In this document: in pieces, positions 1-9,839 of the stretch
Numbering within the stretch: position 1 is the first letter of the stretch
Layout: each line of letters opens with the position of its first letter
Assembly (NCBI RefSeq): GCF_000750635.1
Contig: NZ_CCDM010000002.1
Span: forward strand, 310,001 to 374,000
Source: Oceanobacillus jeddahensis
Lineage (GTDB): Bacteria > Bacillota > Bacilli > Bacillales > Amphibacillaceae
Direction: 5' to 3'
DNA: 64,000 nt
Notes under the pieces: generated by a model
Seen by the model: only the letters and a program-made list of their open reading frames with translations
Told to the model about the DNA's origin: nothing
Database searches by the model: none
Translations under genes and position numbers: made by a program

Positions 1-1578
1 CGCTTTGTACATCTCATTGCACATAAAATGAAGGATGGAATCTGGATGATTAAAATCCTGCTGCAAGTAAGTAAACGATTCATGAAGATAATGGTCTGTC
101 ATATCTTTACTCCTGTTTAAGAGAACCTTTATTTTAGAAAGATCTGTTTTTCCTAAAATCGTACTTACTTGAATAACCGGTTTTCCGGTATCCCAGGGAA
201 TCGGAATAGTTGTGATGATTAGATCAATATAATCCAGTGAGTGGTATTTTAAGTTATGCATTTCTGTTGTTCCGACAATAACCAAGTCTTCTGAGAACAG
301 GTTTTTAAGCTTATATTTTAAGAGATGTGCACTGCCCATTCCAGAAGCGCAAACAATAAGACAACGTTTTTTGTTGGAAAGAATCTGCTTTCTACGCTCC
401 TGAGCCACTTCGATATGCAATGCGAGATAAGCAATTTCATCTTCATTGATTTGAATCGATTTTTCTTCAATCAATACTTCGCTTCCAGCTACTGCTGCTT
501 CAAACGATAACGGATAATTCATTTTTATCTCATCCAACATTGGATTTCGCATGTTCATCTGATATTGATAGCGGTTCATTGCCGGTTTTAAATGTAGCGC
601 TAATGCTAGCTTTAATTCCTCATCTTCTTGTAAATGAAAATCATATTGCTTGTCGACTCTTTCTATTATTAGTTCTGCCAATCGCAGTATATCTGTGTCA
701 ATAACCTGATGTGGTTCTGTCGTACTGTCTTCAGGAGAAAGGAGTTTTGTTCCCATTAAATGTATTGTTAAATAAGCTACTTCATTATGTGGGAAAGTGA
801 TAAATAAATCTTCTTCAATCTCACGTAATATCTTTTGAGCGACTTGGTATTCCATCGTGTCTTGTAAACTGGCATCATCTATTTTTGTTTGGATCGTGTT
901 GTTTTCTCTAAGGCGTCTAACGGAAATAGCCATATGCGTGATTAAGTTATGAAGATTTATATCTGAAATAACGATTTTACTTTGCCGCAAATTGGATAAG
1001 ATCGTGTTGCTAATCATGTTTAACTCTTTCTCATTTAAGATTGGCAAATCGATATCATAACGTAGAAGAGAAGTGCTTTGCTGAAATAGCCATTCAGCGA
1101 TACAAAAACGAATTTGCATTTCGTCGCCTTCTACTTTTATTCCGTAGTTTGGTTTCTGTTTCAGTGTGAGTTGATAGTCTGCTAAAATTTTACGAACCTG
1201 CCGTAGATCACTTTGTAACGTTGAACGGCTGACATAAATCTTTTCCGTTATTTCGTCTATCTTGATATAGTCCGTTTGCAGCAATAATTTTTCCAACAGA
1301 AAATGAACCCTGTCTTCTGGTTCAACAGGGATATTCTGTTCCATATAATGTTGCAAAAAAGCTGCCATTTTTTCCTGGTCATTATCTGTTAAGGTATATC
1401 CTTTCCCGCGTACAGAAACAATTTCCAGGCCATAGTCAGCTAAAAGAGGCTGTAGATTTTTTATATCATTTCGAATCGTCTTGGAACTGACATGGATCTC
1501 TACAGCTAATTCTTGACTGGTTAAAGGTTTTTCGGAAGTGAGAAGTAGATGTAAAATTTGTTCCCATCGTACATTCAT
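1..1578 (-). CDS. BglG/MtlR-type PRD transcriptional regulator (3' end outside window)
   Basis: A PTS-controlled transcription activator whose last domain runs off the left edge; 526 codons are visible. I read an N-terminal HTH (about residues 1-60), a second HTH-like segment (about 75-150), two PRDs with histidines in motifs such as LALALHLKP and YLALHIEVA, then an EIIB-like domain with the phosphocysteine motif CASGMGSA (Cys410), and the start of an EIIA-like domain. Family members of about 650-690 residues have this order. The ATG at 1578 is preceded by AGAGGG. Its regulated PTS genes probably lie to the left of the window. The family is clear; the substrate is unknown. Confidence 0.9.
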   Translation of the reverse strand, partial: MNVRWEQILHLLLTSEKPLTSQELAVEIHVSSKTIRNDIKNLQPLLADYGLEIVSVRGKGYTLTDNDQEKMAAFLQHYMEQNIPVEPEDRVHFLLEKLLLQTDYIKIDEITEKIYVSRSTLQSDLRQVRKILADYQLTLKQKPNYGIKVEGDEMQIRFCIAEWLFQQSTSLLRYDIDLPILNEKELNMISNTILSNLRQSKIVISDINLHNLITHMAISVRRLRENNTIQTKIDDASLQDTMEYQVAQKILREIEEDLFITFPHNEVAYLTIHLMGTKLLSPEDSTTEPHQVIDTDILRLAELIIERVDKQYDFHLQEDEELKLALALHLKPAMNRYQYQMNMRNPMLDEIKMNYPLSFEAAVAGSEVLIEEKSIQINEDEIAYLALHIEVAQERRKQILSNKKRCLIVCASGMGSAHLLKYKLKNLFSEDLVIVGTTEMHNLKYHSLDYIDLIITTIPIPWDTGKPVIQVSTILGKTDLSKIKVLLNRSKDMTDHYLHESFTYLQQDFNHPDSILHFMCNEMYKA

Positions 1579-1742
1579 ATAGCAACCCTCTTTAGGAAAA
1601 TCTTTATTCTAATCACAATATATCATGATAAGCTTTATTCTACTAATTACTGATTCTCAATAATGAAGGAATTTCAATGTTGATAGGGTTTTCAAAGTCG
1701 GGAATTTAGAGAGCTGAAGGAAGCCTTTATTTGAAAATCAAC

Positions 1743-1772
1743 AAAAAAGAAAGACGATGGAAACGTCTTTCT
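1743..1772 (-). terminator. Rho-independent terminator of the GntR gene
   Basis: Minus strand: AGAAAGACG, loop TTTCCAT, CGTCTTTCT, then a T run. It overlaps the stop codon of the GntR gene. A near twin with a base-paired change lies at 22308-22339. Confidence 0.85.
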
Positions 1773-2484
1773 ATCTGGCTCTATATTGATGGTTGGAAGG
1801 GTCGAACGGTGTGAAATAAGATACAGAATAATCAAGGCTAACCATTTCGCTATATTCAAATACTCTCCCGTCATGAAGCATACCTCGATTGATGATTTTC
1901 ATTGCCGCAGTTCCTTTTTTGCAATTTAAAAGGGTGGCTTGTTCTTTGTCAAGGTTAACTGGGGTATAGGACGTGATGAAATGTGAAATTTTATAACCGC
2001 ATCTTTGGACAAATTCATGAATGGATAGCGTGACATCTTCTTCGGTGAAATCAGGGAAAAGCATGTAGGGAAGTCTAGATGTTTCGATTTGTCGCTTTTG
2101 ATAATCAATAATCCGAATACGCTGATATTCCCACAATGTTTTTTGATCTGAATGAAGATCGAATATTTTTAAGAGCTCATCATCCGGTTTGATTTTTTTA
2201 AAGTAAACAATTTGTGACTGAATATCAGTAAACTTTTTTTGAGTTAGGGAATTATATATTAATGGGCTTTTATATTTTGTATCATTAACAATAGATCCTG
2301 AGCCTTGAATGACTTTAATACTGCCAATCTCTACAAGTTTTTTAATTGCTTCCCGGATAGTATATCGGGATACGCCGTAAATTTCAGCCAACTTTCTTTC
2401 GGTGGGAAGTTTCTGACCTACTTTATACTTGTTCTGGTAGATTTTGCTGAGAATATCGTCTGCAATAAAATCTCTTTTTTTCAT
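1771..2484 (-). CDS. GntR-family (HutC subfamily) regulator
   Basis: A 237-residue transcription factor. The winged HTH (about residues 4-70) contains LPTERKLAEIYGVSRYTIREAIKKL, typical of GntR proteins (read as LPTERKLAE...TIREAI), and the rest fits a UTRA ligand-binding domain (about 95-230). I chose the ATG at 2484 because GGAGG sits 8 bases upstream; the longer reading frame starting at 2514 has no such site. It lies downstream of and collinear with the RspA-like dehydratase gene, so it probably controls that gene and the divergent PTS gene. The effector is unknown, but a sugar phosphate or sugar acid would fit the neighbours. Confidence 0.88.
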   Translation of the reverse strand: MKKRDFIADDILSKIYQNKYKVGQKLPTERKLAEIYGVSRYTIREAIKKLVEIGSIKVIQGSGSIVNDTKYKSPLIYNSLTQKKFTDIQSQIVYFKKIKPDDELLKIFDLHSDQKTLWEYQRIRIIDYQKRQIETSRLPYMLFPDFTEEDVTLSIHEFVQRCGYKISHFITSYTPVNLDKEQATLLNCKKGTAAMKIINRGMLHDGRVFEYSEMVSLDYSVSYFTPFDPSNHQYRAR

Positions 2485-2653
2485 AAGGTAAGCCTCCCAT
2501 ATGATAGTTATCACTTCAATTAAAGCGAAAAATAGTAATCACGTATCAGTAACTTGTTGAGCTTCTTTTAGATAATCATTCAATTTATCTATATTAAATC
2601 AAAGAATTTAATCCAAACATCAATGAAATAGAATGCTTTAGAAATGTTATCGT

Positions 2654-2697
2654 AAAAGGAATCCCTGCAGTTTCAATCAACTGAGGGAGTTCCTGTT
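2654..2697 (-). terminator. Terminator after the RspA-like gene
   Basis: Minus strand: GGAACTCCCTCAGTT, a 6-base loop, AACTGCAGGGATTCC, then TTTT. It follows the stop codon at 2698-2700 directly, so the downstream gntR gene would be reached by read-through or by its own promoter. Confidence 0.8.
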
Positions 2698-3897
2698 TTA
2701 AGGCGTATGAACAGAACCATTTGGAAGTCGTGCTTCTGTCCATTCATGCTTTCGGTAATAGACAGGGTGGTTTGCTGCCATTTGTTCATCAAATTGAACG
2801 CCGATACCAGGTTTTTCAAGCGGATAAATATAACCATCGATCACTTCAAAGCTGGATGGAAACAGTTCTTTTGTGGTGCTGTCAGCTTCCTGTATTTCCT
2901 GAATAGCAGCCGGATACAAATGTATATTTAAATGTGTGTTGACCGCCACACCAATAGGGGTCATGTCTGATGGCCCATGCCACGCGACACGGACTCCAAA
3001 AGTTTCACAGAGTGCTGCCAATTTTAAAGCGGGTGTAATCCCGCCAATTTGCGATACATGACAGCGGATATAATCAATCTGTCTATTTATAATAATAGAT
3101 TTCCATTCCATTGGATTGTTAAATAATTCCCCTGTTGCAATGGGAGTGGTACATTGTGTCCTTAACTGAGCTAACCACTCGTTTTGATCAGGTGGTAAGA
3201 TATCTTCCAAAAAGTAAGGTTTGTATGGCTCCAGATCTTTCGCTAACTGAAGAGCTTGATTTGGAGAGAGCCGTTCATGCACATCATGAAGAAAGTGAAT
3301 CTCATATCCATATCGCTCACGTAATGTTTTAAACATGTATACTACATCTTTTACATAAACGTCTGGATCATAATATTCACCAATAGCTTGTGTCTTTGTT
3401 TGATGCATATTATGATTTTTACCACCATATTTTCCGAGCTGACAGCGGATATGTCGGTATCCCAATCCAATCAATTCGTCTACATTTTCAAACAGCTCTT
3501 CCAAAGTTAGCCCGTCTGCGTGGGTATATGCTGCGATAGCTTCTTTGGATTTGCCACCCCATAGCTGATAGAGAGGCATATCAGCAAGTTTCCCTTTAAT
3601 ATCCCATAATGCCATGTCTATTCCTGCAATGGCATTGTTTAATACTGGCCCATTTCTCCAATAGGCATTGACCATCATGACTTGCCATAAATCCTCGATA
3701 TGATTGGCGTCACGGCCGAGTAACAATGGTTTTAAGTATTCCTCTATAATATTCTGCACAGCTAAAGGACGCTGTTGGAAAGTAGCGCAGCCATATCCCG
3801 TAACGCCTTTATCTGTTTCAATTTTTACGACAACCAGATTATGTCGATGCGGATTCGTACCGAACGCTTCGACGTTAGTAATGCATGTAGGTTTCAA
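2698..3897 (-). CDS. Mandelate racemase/enolase-superfamily dehydratase (RspA/ManD-like)
   Basis: A 399-residue enzyme of the enolase superfamily, in the mannonate/gluconate dehydratase (RspA-like) group, which removes water from a C6 sugar acid using Mg2+. An N-terminal capping domain is followed by a TIM-barrel with the expected metal ligands: D205 in LHDVHERL (with H207), E231 in FLEDILPP and E257 in TGELFNN; H307 lies in WHGPSD. The start is TTG at 3897 with AAAGGAG 8 bases upstream; no ATG fits. The gene is divergent from a PTS EIIBC gene and followed by a GntR regulator, suggesting a sugar-acid or aldose catabolic locus. Many ManD-like proteins have low activity, so the exact substrate is open. 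Confidence 0.88.
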   Translation of the reverse strand: MKPTCITNVEAFGTNPHRHNLVVVKIETDKGVTGYGCATFQQRPLAVQNIIEEYLKPLLLGRDANHIEDLWQVMMVNAYWRNGPVLNNAIAGIDMALWDIKGKLADMPLYQLWGGKSKEAIAAYTHADGLTLEELFENVDELIGLGYRHIRCQLGKYGGKNHNMHQTKTQAIGEYYDPDVYVKDVVYMFKTLRERYGYEIHFLHDVHERLSPNQALQLAKDLEPYKPYFLEDILPPDQNEWLAQLRTQCTTPIATGELFNNPMEWKSIIINRQIDYIRCHVSQIGGITPALKLAALCETFGVRVAWHGPSDMTPIGVAVNTHLNIHLYPAAIQEIQEADSTTKELFPSSFEVIDGYIYPLEKPGIGVQFDEQMAANHPVYYRKHEWTEARLPNGSVHTP

Positions 3898-3927
3898 TGT
3901 GATTGCTCCTTTATGGTAAATTCAAAA

Positions 3928-4149
3928 GTCAAATCAAAGCAATTTTACCACTCTGATTAAAACACACTAAAACGACACCGTCAATTTGGTATAAAATACA
4001 TTGCAGTTTTGTATTTTTACCATACCAATTTTATGATTTTTAATTTACAAATGCTGATATGTCAGGGTTATTGTATCAATTTTGGTTTTTTGGCGTTGTT
4101 TTTCAGCTTCCAGTTACTGTGCTATTATAAGTCTGTCAAATCAAAGCAA
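3928..4149. promoter_or_regulatory. Divergent control region with a 15-bp direct repeat
   Basis: The 15-base word GTCAAATCAAAGCAA occurs at 3928-3942, about 30 bases before the RspA-like start, and again at 4135-4149, 40 bases before the PTS start. Its core AAATCAAAG recurs at 2596-2604 upstream of gntR. Between the copies, TTGGTAT (3986-3992) and ATACCAA (4022-4028) form an inverted pair. Inference: operators for the neighbouring GntR regulator. Confidence 0.45.
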
Positions 4150-4188
4150 AATATATACGAAAGTTTGTATTCAGAAAAGGGTGACAGA

Positions 4189-5538
4189 ATGAATAAAAAA
4201 GCTGTAAAAGAAATTATAGATAATGTCGGTGGAGAAGAAAACATTAAAAAAGTTTGGCATTGTATGACGAGGCTCCGTTTTGATTTGTATGATGATTCTC
4301 TTATAAATCATGACGCTATCAAAAAGCTGAAAGATGTAATGGGAGAGCAGCTGTATAATGATCAATACCAAATTATACTCGGTACAAATGTAAACGCTTA
4401 TTATAATGCTATTTCTGAACAAATTGGAAAACAGGAGAATGAGGAAAAAACGGATGAGACGACCGGGAAGAAAAAGGGTGCCTTTTCAAGACTGCTTGAT
4501 ATTGTATCCGGTGTGTTTGGACCGGTAGTTCCAGCTATTGCCGGTGCAGGGATGATCAAAGGTATTTTGGCAGGATTAATTGCACTGGAAATTCTTTCAG
4601 AAGATAGTCAGACCGTGTCCATACTGGATTTAATTGCAAGCAGTGTTTTTCACTTCCTGCCATTTTTCTTAGCTGTATCAGCTGCCAGGATTTTTAAAAC
4701 AAATGAATATCTGGCACTTGCCATCGCCGGCGGATTTATGTATCCGACTTTAATGGAGGCTGCACAGGCTGAAGAAATTACCCAGTTTACTTTTATCGGT
4801 CTGCCGATTCCTGTTATTGACTATAGTGCAAGCGTTATCCCGATTATTATATCGGTATGGGCATTAAGCTATATTTACCGATGGGTTGATAAAATAATGC
4901 CGAGTGTTTTGAGAACAGTATTTACACCAACGTTGACACTCTTTATTGCTATTCCAATCGCATTGATTGTTAGCGGACCGTTAGGAAACTATGTTGGAAT
5001 TGCATTGGCACATGGCGTTGACTTTTTATTTGATGTTTCTCCAGTGCTCGCTGGTATTGTGGTCGGAGGAATACGTCCGATTGCTATCGTGTTCGGTATG
5101 CATCACGCGTTGACCCCGGTTGCATTGCAAAACTTTGCTGTAGATGGATATGATATGCTGATGCCGATGTTCTTCATGACTAATATGGCGATCGTAGGTG
5201 CAACTCTCGCTATATTTTTCAAATTAAAGAACAAAGAAGAAAAATCTGTTGCCCTTTCGGCTGCGATTTCAGCATTTCTTGGGATTACAGAGCCGGCGTT
5301 GTTCGGTGTCCTGATCAAATATAAAAAAGCATTTATCGCTTGTACAATAGGAAGTGCTGCCGCCGCAACTTTCTTTGCAATTTTCGGCGTGCGGATTTAT
5401 GGGTATATACTGTCCAGTATCGTCAGCTTAGTAGCGTATGTTGGACCATACTTTGTTTATGCAGTAATAGGAATTGTAATAGCTATTGCAGTAGCTTTTT
5501 CCCTTACATTTATTCTGGAAAGAAAAAGCAAAAGTTAA
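4189..5538 (+). CDS. PTS transporter, glucose/sucrose-family EIIBC
   Basis: A 449-residue membrane permease that imports and phosphorylates a sugar. The EIIB domain (residues 1-about 85) carries the phosphocysteine C25 in WHCMTRLRF; the EIIC domain (about 105-449) has around ten membrane segments and the conserved GITEPALFGV motif of the Glc/Scr/Tre/MurP group. There is no EIIA domain, so phosphate must come from an EIIA encoded elsewhere. I placed the start at the ATG at 4189 (AAAGGG upstream); 60 more upstream codons are open but have no domain match. It is divergent from the RspA-like gene. Substrate not determined. Confidence 0.88.
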   Translation: MNKKAVKEIIDNVGGEENIKKVWHCMTRLRFDLYDDSLINHDAIKKLKDVMGEQLYNDQYQIILGTNVNAYYNAISEQIGKQENEEKTDETTGKKKGAFSRLLDIVSGVFGPVVPAIAGAGMIKGILAGLIALEILSEDSQTVSILDLIASSVFHFLPFFLAVSAARIFKTNEYLALAIAGGFMYPTLMEAAQAEEITQFTFIGLPIPVIDYSASVIPIIISVWALSYIYRWVDKIMPSVLRTVFTPTLTLFIAIPIALIVSGPLGNYVGIALAHGVDFLFDVSPVLAGIVVGGIRPIAIVFGMHHALTPVALQNFAVDGYDMLMPMFFMTNMAIVGATLAIFFKLKNKEEKSVALSAAISAFLGITEPALFGVLIKYKKAFIACTIGSAAAATFFAIFGVRIYGYILSSIVSLVAYVGPYFVYAVIGIVIAIAVAFSLTFILERKSKS

Positions 5539-5580
5539 TTATAGTTATATCTATAAATTAATTAATAATAAAATAAACAG

Positions 5581-5632
5581 AGCGTTTCACAAAAAGTCAT
5601 ATTATGTGATTTTGTGGAGCGCTTTTTTTATT
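5581..5632 (+). terminator. Terminator after the PTS gene
   Basis: AGCGTTTCACAAAA pairs imperfectly with TTTTGTGGAGCGCT and is followed by a run of seven T. It closes the PTS transcript. Confidence 0.85.
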
Positions 5633-5718
5633 CTATTTTTCAATAATAACTGTAGTACCTTGCGAATGCTTTCCACCTTCTTTTACAATAAAGAAAAGAA
5701 GGCGGGAGGGTGTCGACC

Positions 5719-6867
5719 ATGATCAGCAAGAATTTGGCCAAGCGAATTATTAATAAGGTTAGAAATCTTCTGGAGGAAGACCTTATTGTTGTAGATACTA
5801 CAGGGACAATCATTGCCAGTACAGATGAACAAAGGGTTGGCCATTTTCATGAAGGAGCGGTGATTACCTGTCGTGAGCAGATAAAAGTAATCATTTCTAA
5901 AGCAGATGAATCAACATTACAAGGTGTTAAAGCAGGGATTAATCTGCCTATCTTTTTTAATGAGCAAATTATAGGTGTCATCGGGATTACCGGTGATCCG
6001 AAACAGGTATCTGGATATGGTGAGCTTTTGCAGAAAATGACAGAATTATTGGTGAAGGAAAGTTATTATTTTGAGCAGCGGGAATGGGAAGCGAGGACGA
6101 GAGAGTTATTTGTATTTGACTGGATGAAGCAGGAACAATGGTCAGCTTCTTTCCTTCATCAATCAACAGTGTTAGGGGTTGATATAAGTGTAGACAGGCA
6201 GGTCATTATTGGCTATTACAAACAACCGGAAGTTAAACAGCTGTCGACGGATATTTGGACGGATGTTATTAAACAATATTCTGAGGATGATGAGGATATT
6301 TTTGTTCGTTGGGGAACAGAGCAATTTTTGATTTTGCGTGCCGGGCATAAATCCATTGCCAGTACCAAGCGATTGTTACAACAGATTCAATCTTATTTTG
6401 CAGAACAGTATCAACAGGTTGTTCTGTTTGGTGTGGGGCAAGCGATAGAAGCTAAACAATTATTTCAATCGTTTAAGCAGGCAGAGCGTGCATTACAGCT
6501 AGCTCAAGGGGAGCGGACGGTGGTTTTTGACGAAGAATTACAGCTGGAGATATGTCTGCAGGAAGTAAGTTTGGCCACCCGAATAGAATTGGTGGAACGA
6601 ACCATCCGGCCACTTTTAACAGAGCAGGAACTATTAGAAACTTTGAAGCTGTTTATTACTTTAAATCAATCTATTAAAAAAACAGCGGAAGCTTTGCATA
6701 TACATATTAATACGCTTCATTATCGTCTGAAAAAAATTGAAAATGTAACGAGCCTCAATCCGCGAGATTTCCATCATTTAACTACGCTGTCTATTGCGTT
6801 AACTTTTTTAGAGGATTATCTAAAAAATAATTATAAAAACGCTTTATTTTCAGAGGTTCATCCATAG
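5719..6867 (+). CDS. CdaR-family (sugar-diacid recognition) regulator of glycolate genes
   Basis: A 382-residue transcription activator. The N-terminal half matches the diacid-recognition domain (residues 1-about 135, with GINLPIFFNEQIIGVIGITG), and the C-terminus has a PucR/CdaR-type HTH (about residues 310-370, with LHIHINTLHYRLKKIE). The ATG at 5719 lies 8 bases after GGGAGGG; an upstream GTG at 5710 overlaps that site and is unlikely. It sits directly before glcD-glcF in the same direction, the same order as ysfB-glcD-glcF of B. subtilis, so activation of glycolate oxidation is the likely role. Confidence 0.9.
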   Translation: MISKNLAKRIINKVRNLLEEDLIVVDTTGTIIASTDEQRVGHFHEGAVITCREQIKVIISKADESTLQGVKAGINLPIFFNEQIIGVIGITGDPKQVSGYGELLQKMTELLVKESYYFEQREWEARTRELFVFDWMKQEQWSASFLHQSTVLGVDISVDRQVIIGYYKQPEVKQLSTDIWTDVIKQYSEDDEDIFVRWGTEQFLILRAGHKSIASTKRLLQQIQSYFAEQYQQVVLFGVGQAIEAKQLFQSFKQAERALQLAQGERTVVFDEELQLEICLQEVSLATRIELVERTIRPLLTEQELLETLKLFITLNQSIKKTAEALHIHINTLHYRLKKIENVTSLNPRDFHHLTTLSIALTFLEDYLKNNYKNALFSEVHP

Positions 6868-6923
6868 ATTCTATATAACAATATTTTATAATAGAAATAA
6901 TTGAATCATGGGGGAGGATTTTT

Positions 6924-8336
6924 TTGATAACAGCTGAGTTAAGAGAACAACTGACTGCGATTGTTGGAAATGAAAATTATGAAGATTCAAAAGTGAGTAA
7001 GCTCGTTTATTCATATGATGCTACACCGCAATTTCAAGCAATGCCGGATGCGGTTATTAGCCCAAGAGATACGGAAGAGATTTCTCAGATTGTCCGGCTT
7101 TGCAATGAACATCAGATTCCGCTTGTGCCACGCGGGTCTGGAACTAATCTTTGTGCAGGAACATGCCCGACAGAGGGAGGCATTGTTCTTCTTTTTAAAC
7201 ACCTTCAATCCATTTTGGAAATTGATGAGGCGAATTTAACTGTAACCGTACAGCCTGGGGTAATTACGCTTGATATGATTCATGCAGTCGAAGCGAAGGG
7301 CTTGTTTTATCCGCCAGATCCGAGTTCGATGAAAATATCTACGATTGGCGGCAATATTAATGAAAATTCTGGCGGACTGCGTGGATTGAAATATGGCGTG
7401 ACAAGAGATTATGTACTGGGCTTGGAGGTCGTTCTGCCAAATGGTGAAATCATGCGGACAGGCGGAAAGCTTGCTAAAGATGTAGCAGGATATGATTTCA
7501 CACGATTATTAGTGGGAGCAGAAGGAACCTTAGGGATTATTACGGAAGCTACGTTGAAATTAGTGCCAATGCCGCCAGCAAAAAAGACGATGCTTGCGCT
7601 TTATGAGGATATGGAGGCTGCGGCAGAGAGCGTATCCAATATTATTCGAAATCAAATTATTCCAACTACATTGGAATTCTTGGATAGGCCGACGCTGCAG
7701 GTGGTAGAAGATTATGCACAAATCGGCCTGCCTACAGATGTAGAAGCTGTTCTGCTTATTGAACAGGACGGTCCATTGGAAATTGTAGAAGAAGATATTC
7801 AAAAAATAGCGGAAATTTGTGAACAGCAACAAGCTATTTCCGTGAAAGTGGCAGAGAGTGAAGCAGAAGCAGATGGATTGCGTACTGCAAGAAGATCAGC
7901 ATTATCCGCACTGGCACGTTTGCACCCAACAACGATATTGGAAGATGCCACTGTGCCACGTTCTGAAATAGCAACCATGGTAAAAGCGATTAATGAAATT
8001 GCTGAGAAACATCATCTACAAATCTGTACCTTTGGGCATGCAGGGGATGGAAATTTACATCCAACCTGTCTGACGGATGGTAGAAATAAAGATGAAATGG
8101 ATCGTGTGGAGCAAGCTTTTGAAGAAATATTTATCAAAGCAGTAGAACTTGGCGGTACGATTACTGGAGAGCATGGAGTAGGTATGATGAAGGCGCCATA
8201 TCTGCATTTGAAGCTTGGAGAAGCAGGAATAGAGGCAATGTATGCCGTGAAGCAGGCACTTGATCCAAATAATATTATGAACCCGGGCAAGGTATTTGCG
8301 AAGGACACAAGAAAAAGAGTGGTGGTGAACAAATGA
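6924..8336 (+). CDS. glcD: Glycolate oxidase, FAD subunit
   Basis: A 470-residue flavoprotein that oxidises glycolate (or a related 2-hydroxyacid) to glyoxylate. It has a PCMH-type FAD-binding domain (about residues 40-215, with VPRGSGTNLCAG and GAEGTLGIIT) and a C-terminal FAD-linked oxidase domain (HAGDGNLHPT, GEHGVGMMK). The start is TTG at 6924 with GGGGGAGG 7 bases before it; no ATG is near. Its stop overlaps the glcF start (ATGA), indicating translational coupling. The electron acceptor is the iron-sulfur subunit encoded next. Confidence 0.93.
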   Translation: MITAELREQLTAIVGNENYEDSKVSKLVYSYDATPQFQAMPDAVISPRDTEEISQIVRLCNEHQIPLVPRGSGTNLCAGTCPTEGGIVLLFKHLQSILEIDEANLTVTVQPGVITLDMIHAVEAKGLFYPPDPSSMKISTIGGNINENSGGLRGLKYGVTRDYVLGLEVVLPNGEIMRTGGKLAKDVAGYDFTRLLVGAEGTLGIITEATLKLVPMPPAKKTMLALYEDMEAAAESVSNIIRNQIIPTTLEFLDRPTLQVVEDYAQIGLPTDVEAVLLIEQDGPLEIVEEDIQKIAEICEQQQAISVKVAESEAEADGLRTARRSALSALARLHPTTILEDATVPRSEIATMVKAINEIAEKHHLQICTFGHAGDGNLHPTCLTDGRNKDEMDRVEQAFEEIFIKAVELGGTITGEHGVGMMKAPYLHLKLGEAGIEAMYAVKQALDPNNIMNPGKVFAKDTRKRVVVNK

Positions 8337-9658
8337 CAACCGCAGAAGAAAAGAAGGTTATTGGTGAACAATTCCAACTGCGTATGGATCAAGGGGAATT
8401 AATGAACTGTATGCGCTGTGGTTTTTGTTTGCCAGCTTGTCCAACATATATTGAATCAGGCTACCAGGAAGAGCACTCACCCCGTGGACGTCTGGCGTTA
8501 ATGAAGGCTGTGACTGATGGAGAAATTGAGCCGGATGAGGATGTGGAACGGTCGCTGGATATGTGTCTTGGATGTCGGGCCTGTGAGCCAGTTTGTCCTG
8601 CTGGAGTTAATTACGGGCACTTATTGGAAGAGGCAAGAGATACGATTCAGCAGAATAAAAAACACAGTGCACCTGTAAAGGCTGCAAGAAATCTGGCATT
8701 TAAGCAATTGTTTCCGCATGAAAATCGAATGCAAACATTAACAGGATTGTTAGGGTTTTACCAGCGTTCCGGTATACAGAGTCTTTTTCATAAAACAAGA
8801 TTAAATAAGCTTTTGCCGGATAATCTGGCAACGATGGAAAAAGTCCTGCCGAACGTACCGCGGAAAAAAGAAATGAAAAATCGTCCATCATTCGTTGAGG
8901 CAGAGTCCCGTGCTGTGAAGCGTGTTGCTTTTTTCTCAGGATGCTTGATGGATACGATGTTTATGGAAACAAACGACGCTACCATAAAATTACTGAAACT
9001 AGCAGGCTGTGAAATTGTCATTCCAGATAGCCAGGCTTGCTGTGGAGCATTACATGGGCATAGCGGAGAGAAGGCGGGAGCAGCCGAACTTGCTAAGCGG
9101 AACATTGAGGCATTTGAAGAGACAGGAGCCGATTATATTATTACAAATGCAGGAGGATGTGGGGCTTTTCTGGTAGAGTATGATCACTTGTTGAAAGACG
9201 ATCCGGAATGGGCAGATCGAGCAAAACAATTTACAGATAAGATAAAGGATATTACAAGTATACTTGTCGAGCTGGATTTTCATAGAACACATACGTTAGC
9301 TTTATCTGAACAAATTGTAACGTATCAGGATTCCTGTCATCTCCGCAATGTCATGAAAACAGCAGATGCTCCAAGAAAGCTGCTGCAAGCAATGGATAAC
9401 ATTGATTTTAGAGAGATGGAAAAGGCAGACAGCTGCTGTGGCTCAGCAGGTATTTATAATATTGTGGAATCAGAAATGTCAATGAAGATATTGGATACCA
9501 AAATGAAACATACAAAAGCAACGCAGGCAGCGACAATTGTGACAGCGAATCCGGGCTGCCTGCTGCAAATGAAGTTAGGAATAGAAAGGGAAGGACTGTC
9601 TGAAAGTGTACGCGCAGTGCATATTGTGGATTTATTATTGGAAGCTGTGGAAGTGTGA
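8333..9658 (+). CDS. glcF: Glycolate oxidase, iron-sulfur subunit
   Basis: A 441-residue electron-transfer subunit. Two 4Fe-4S ferredoxin motifs are visible: C26/C29/C32/C36 (CMRCGFCLPACP) and C78/C81/C84/C88 (CLGCRACEPVCP). They are followed by two CCG-type cysteine-rich domains (QACCGALHGH and DSCCGSAGIYN), as in heterodisulfide-reductase-like subunits. It overlaps glcD by 4 bases and ends the operon, with a terminator about 75 bases downstream. A third glycolate subunit is not present, as in Bacillus. Confidence 0.93.
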   Translation: MTTAEEKKVIGEQFQLRMDQGELMNCMRCGFCLPACPTYIESGYQEEHSPRGRLALMKAVTDGEIEPDEDVERSLDMCLGCRACEPVCPAGVNYGHLLEEARDTIQQNKKHSAPVKAARNLAFKQLFPHENRMQTLTGLLGFYQRSGIQSLFHKTRLNKLLPDNLATMEKVLPNVPRKKEMKNRPSFVEAESRAVKRVAFFSGCLMDTMFMETNDATIKLLKLAGCEIVIPDSQACCGALHGHSGEKAGAAELAKRNIEAFEETGADYIITNAGGCGAFLVEYDHLLKDDPEWADRAKQFTDKIKDITSILVELDFHRTHTLALSEQIVTYQDSCHLRNVMKTADAPRKLLQAMDNIDFREMEKADSCCGSAGIYNIVESEMSMKILDTKMKHTKATQAATIVTANPGCLLQMKLGIEREGLSESVRAVHIVDLLLEAVEV

Positions 9659-9732
9659 TTCTGTCTTTCCAGATGGAGAAATTTAGCACGCTCAAGTAGT
9701 GTATAAAGTCTAGTTTTTGAATAGATAAAAGG

Positions 9733-9770
9733 AAGGGTATTCTCTATTATAAGGGGAAATACCCTTTTCT
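9733..9770. terminator. Terminator between glcF and the PTS membrane-protein gene
   Basis: AAGGGTAT at 9733-9740 pairs with ATACCCTT at 9759-9766, followed by TTCT. It lies between convergent genes and may serve both strands. Confidence 0.7.
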
Positions 9771-9839
9771 CTTATCCATAGGTGGGTTCCCCATGCTTTT
9801 TATTCGAATTTGAGTATATCTTAGACTGAAGTTTCATCA

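Noticed and set aside
4009..4188. Sixty upstream codons of the PTS frame
   Set aside because: They contain the promoter/operator region and a direct repeat; the ATG at 4189 has the ribosome site and begins the EIIB domain.
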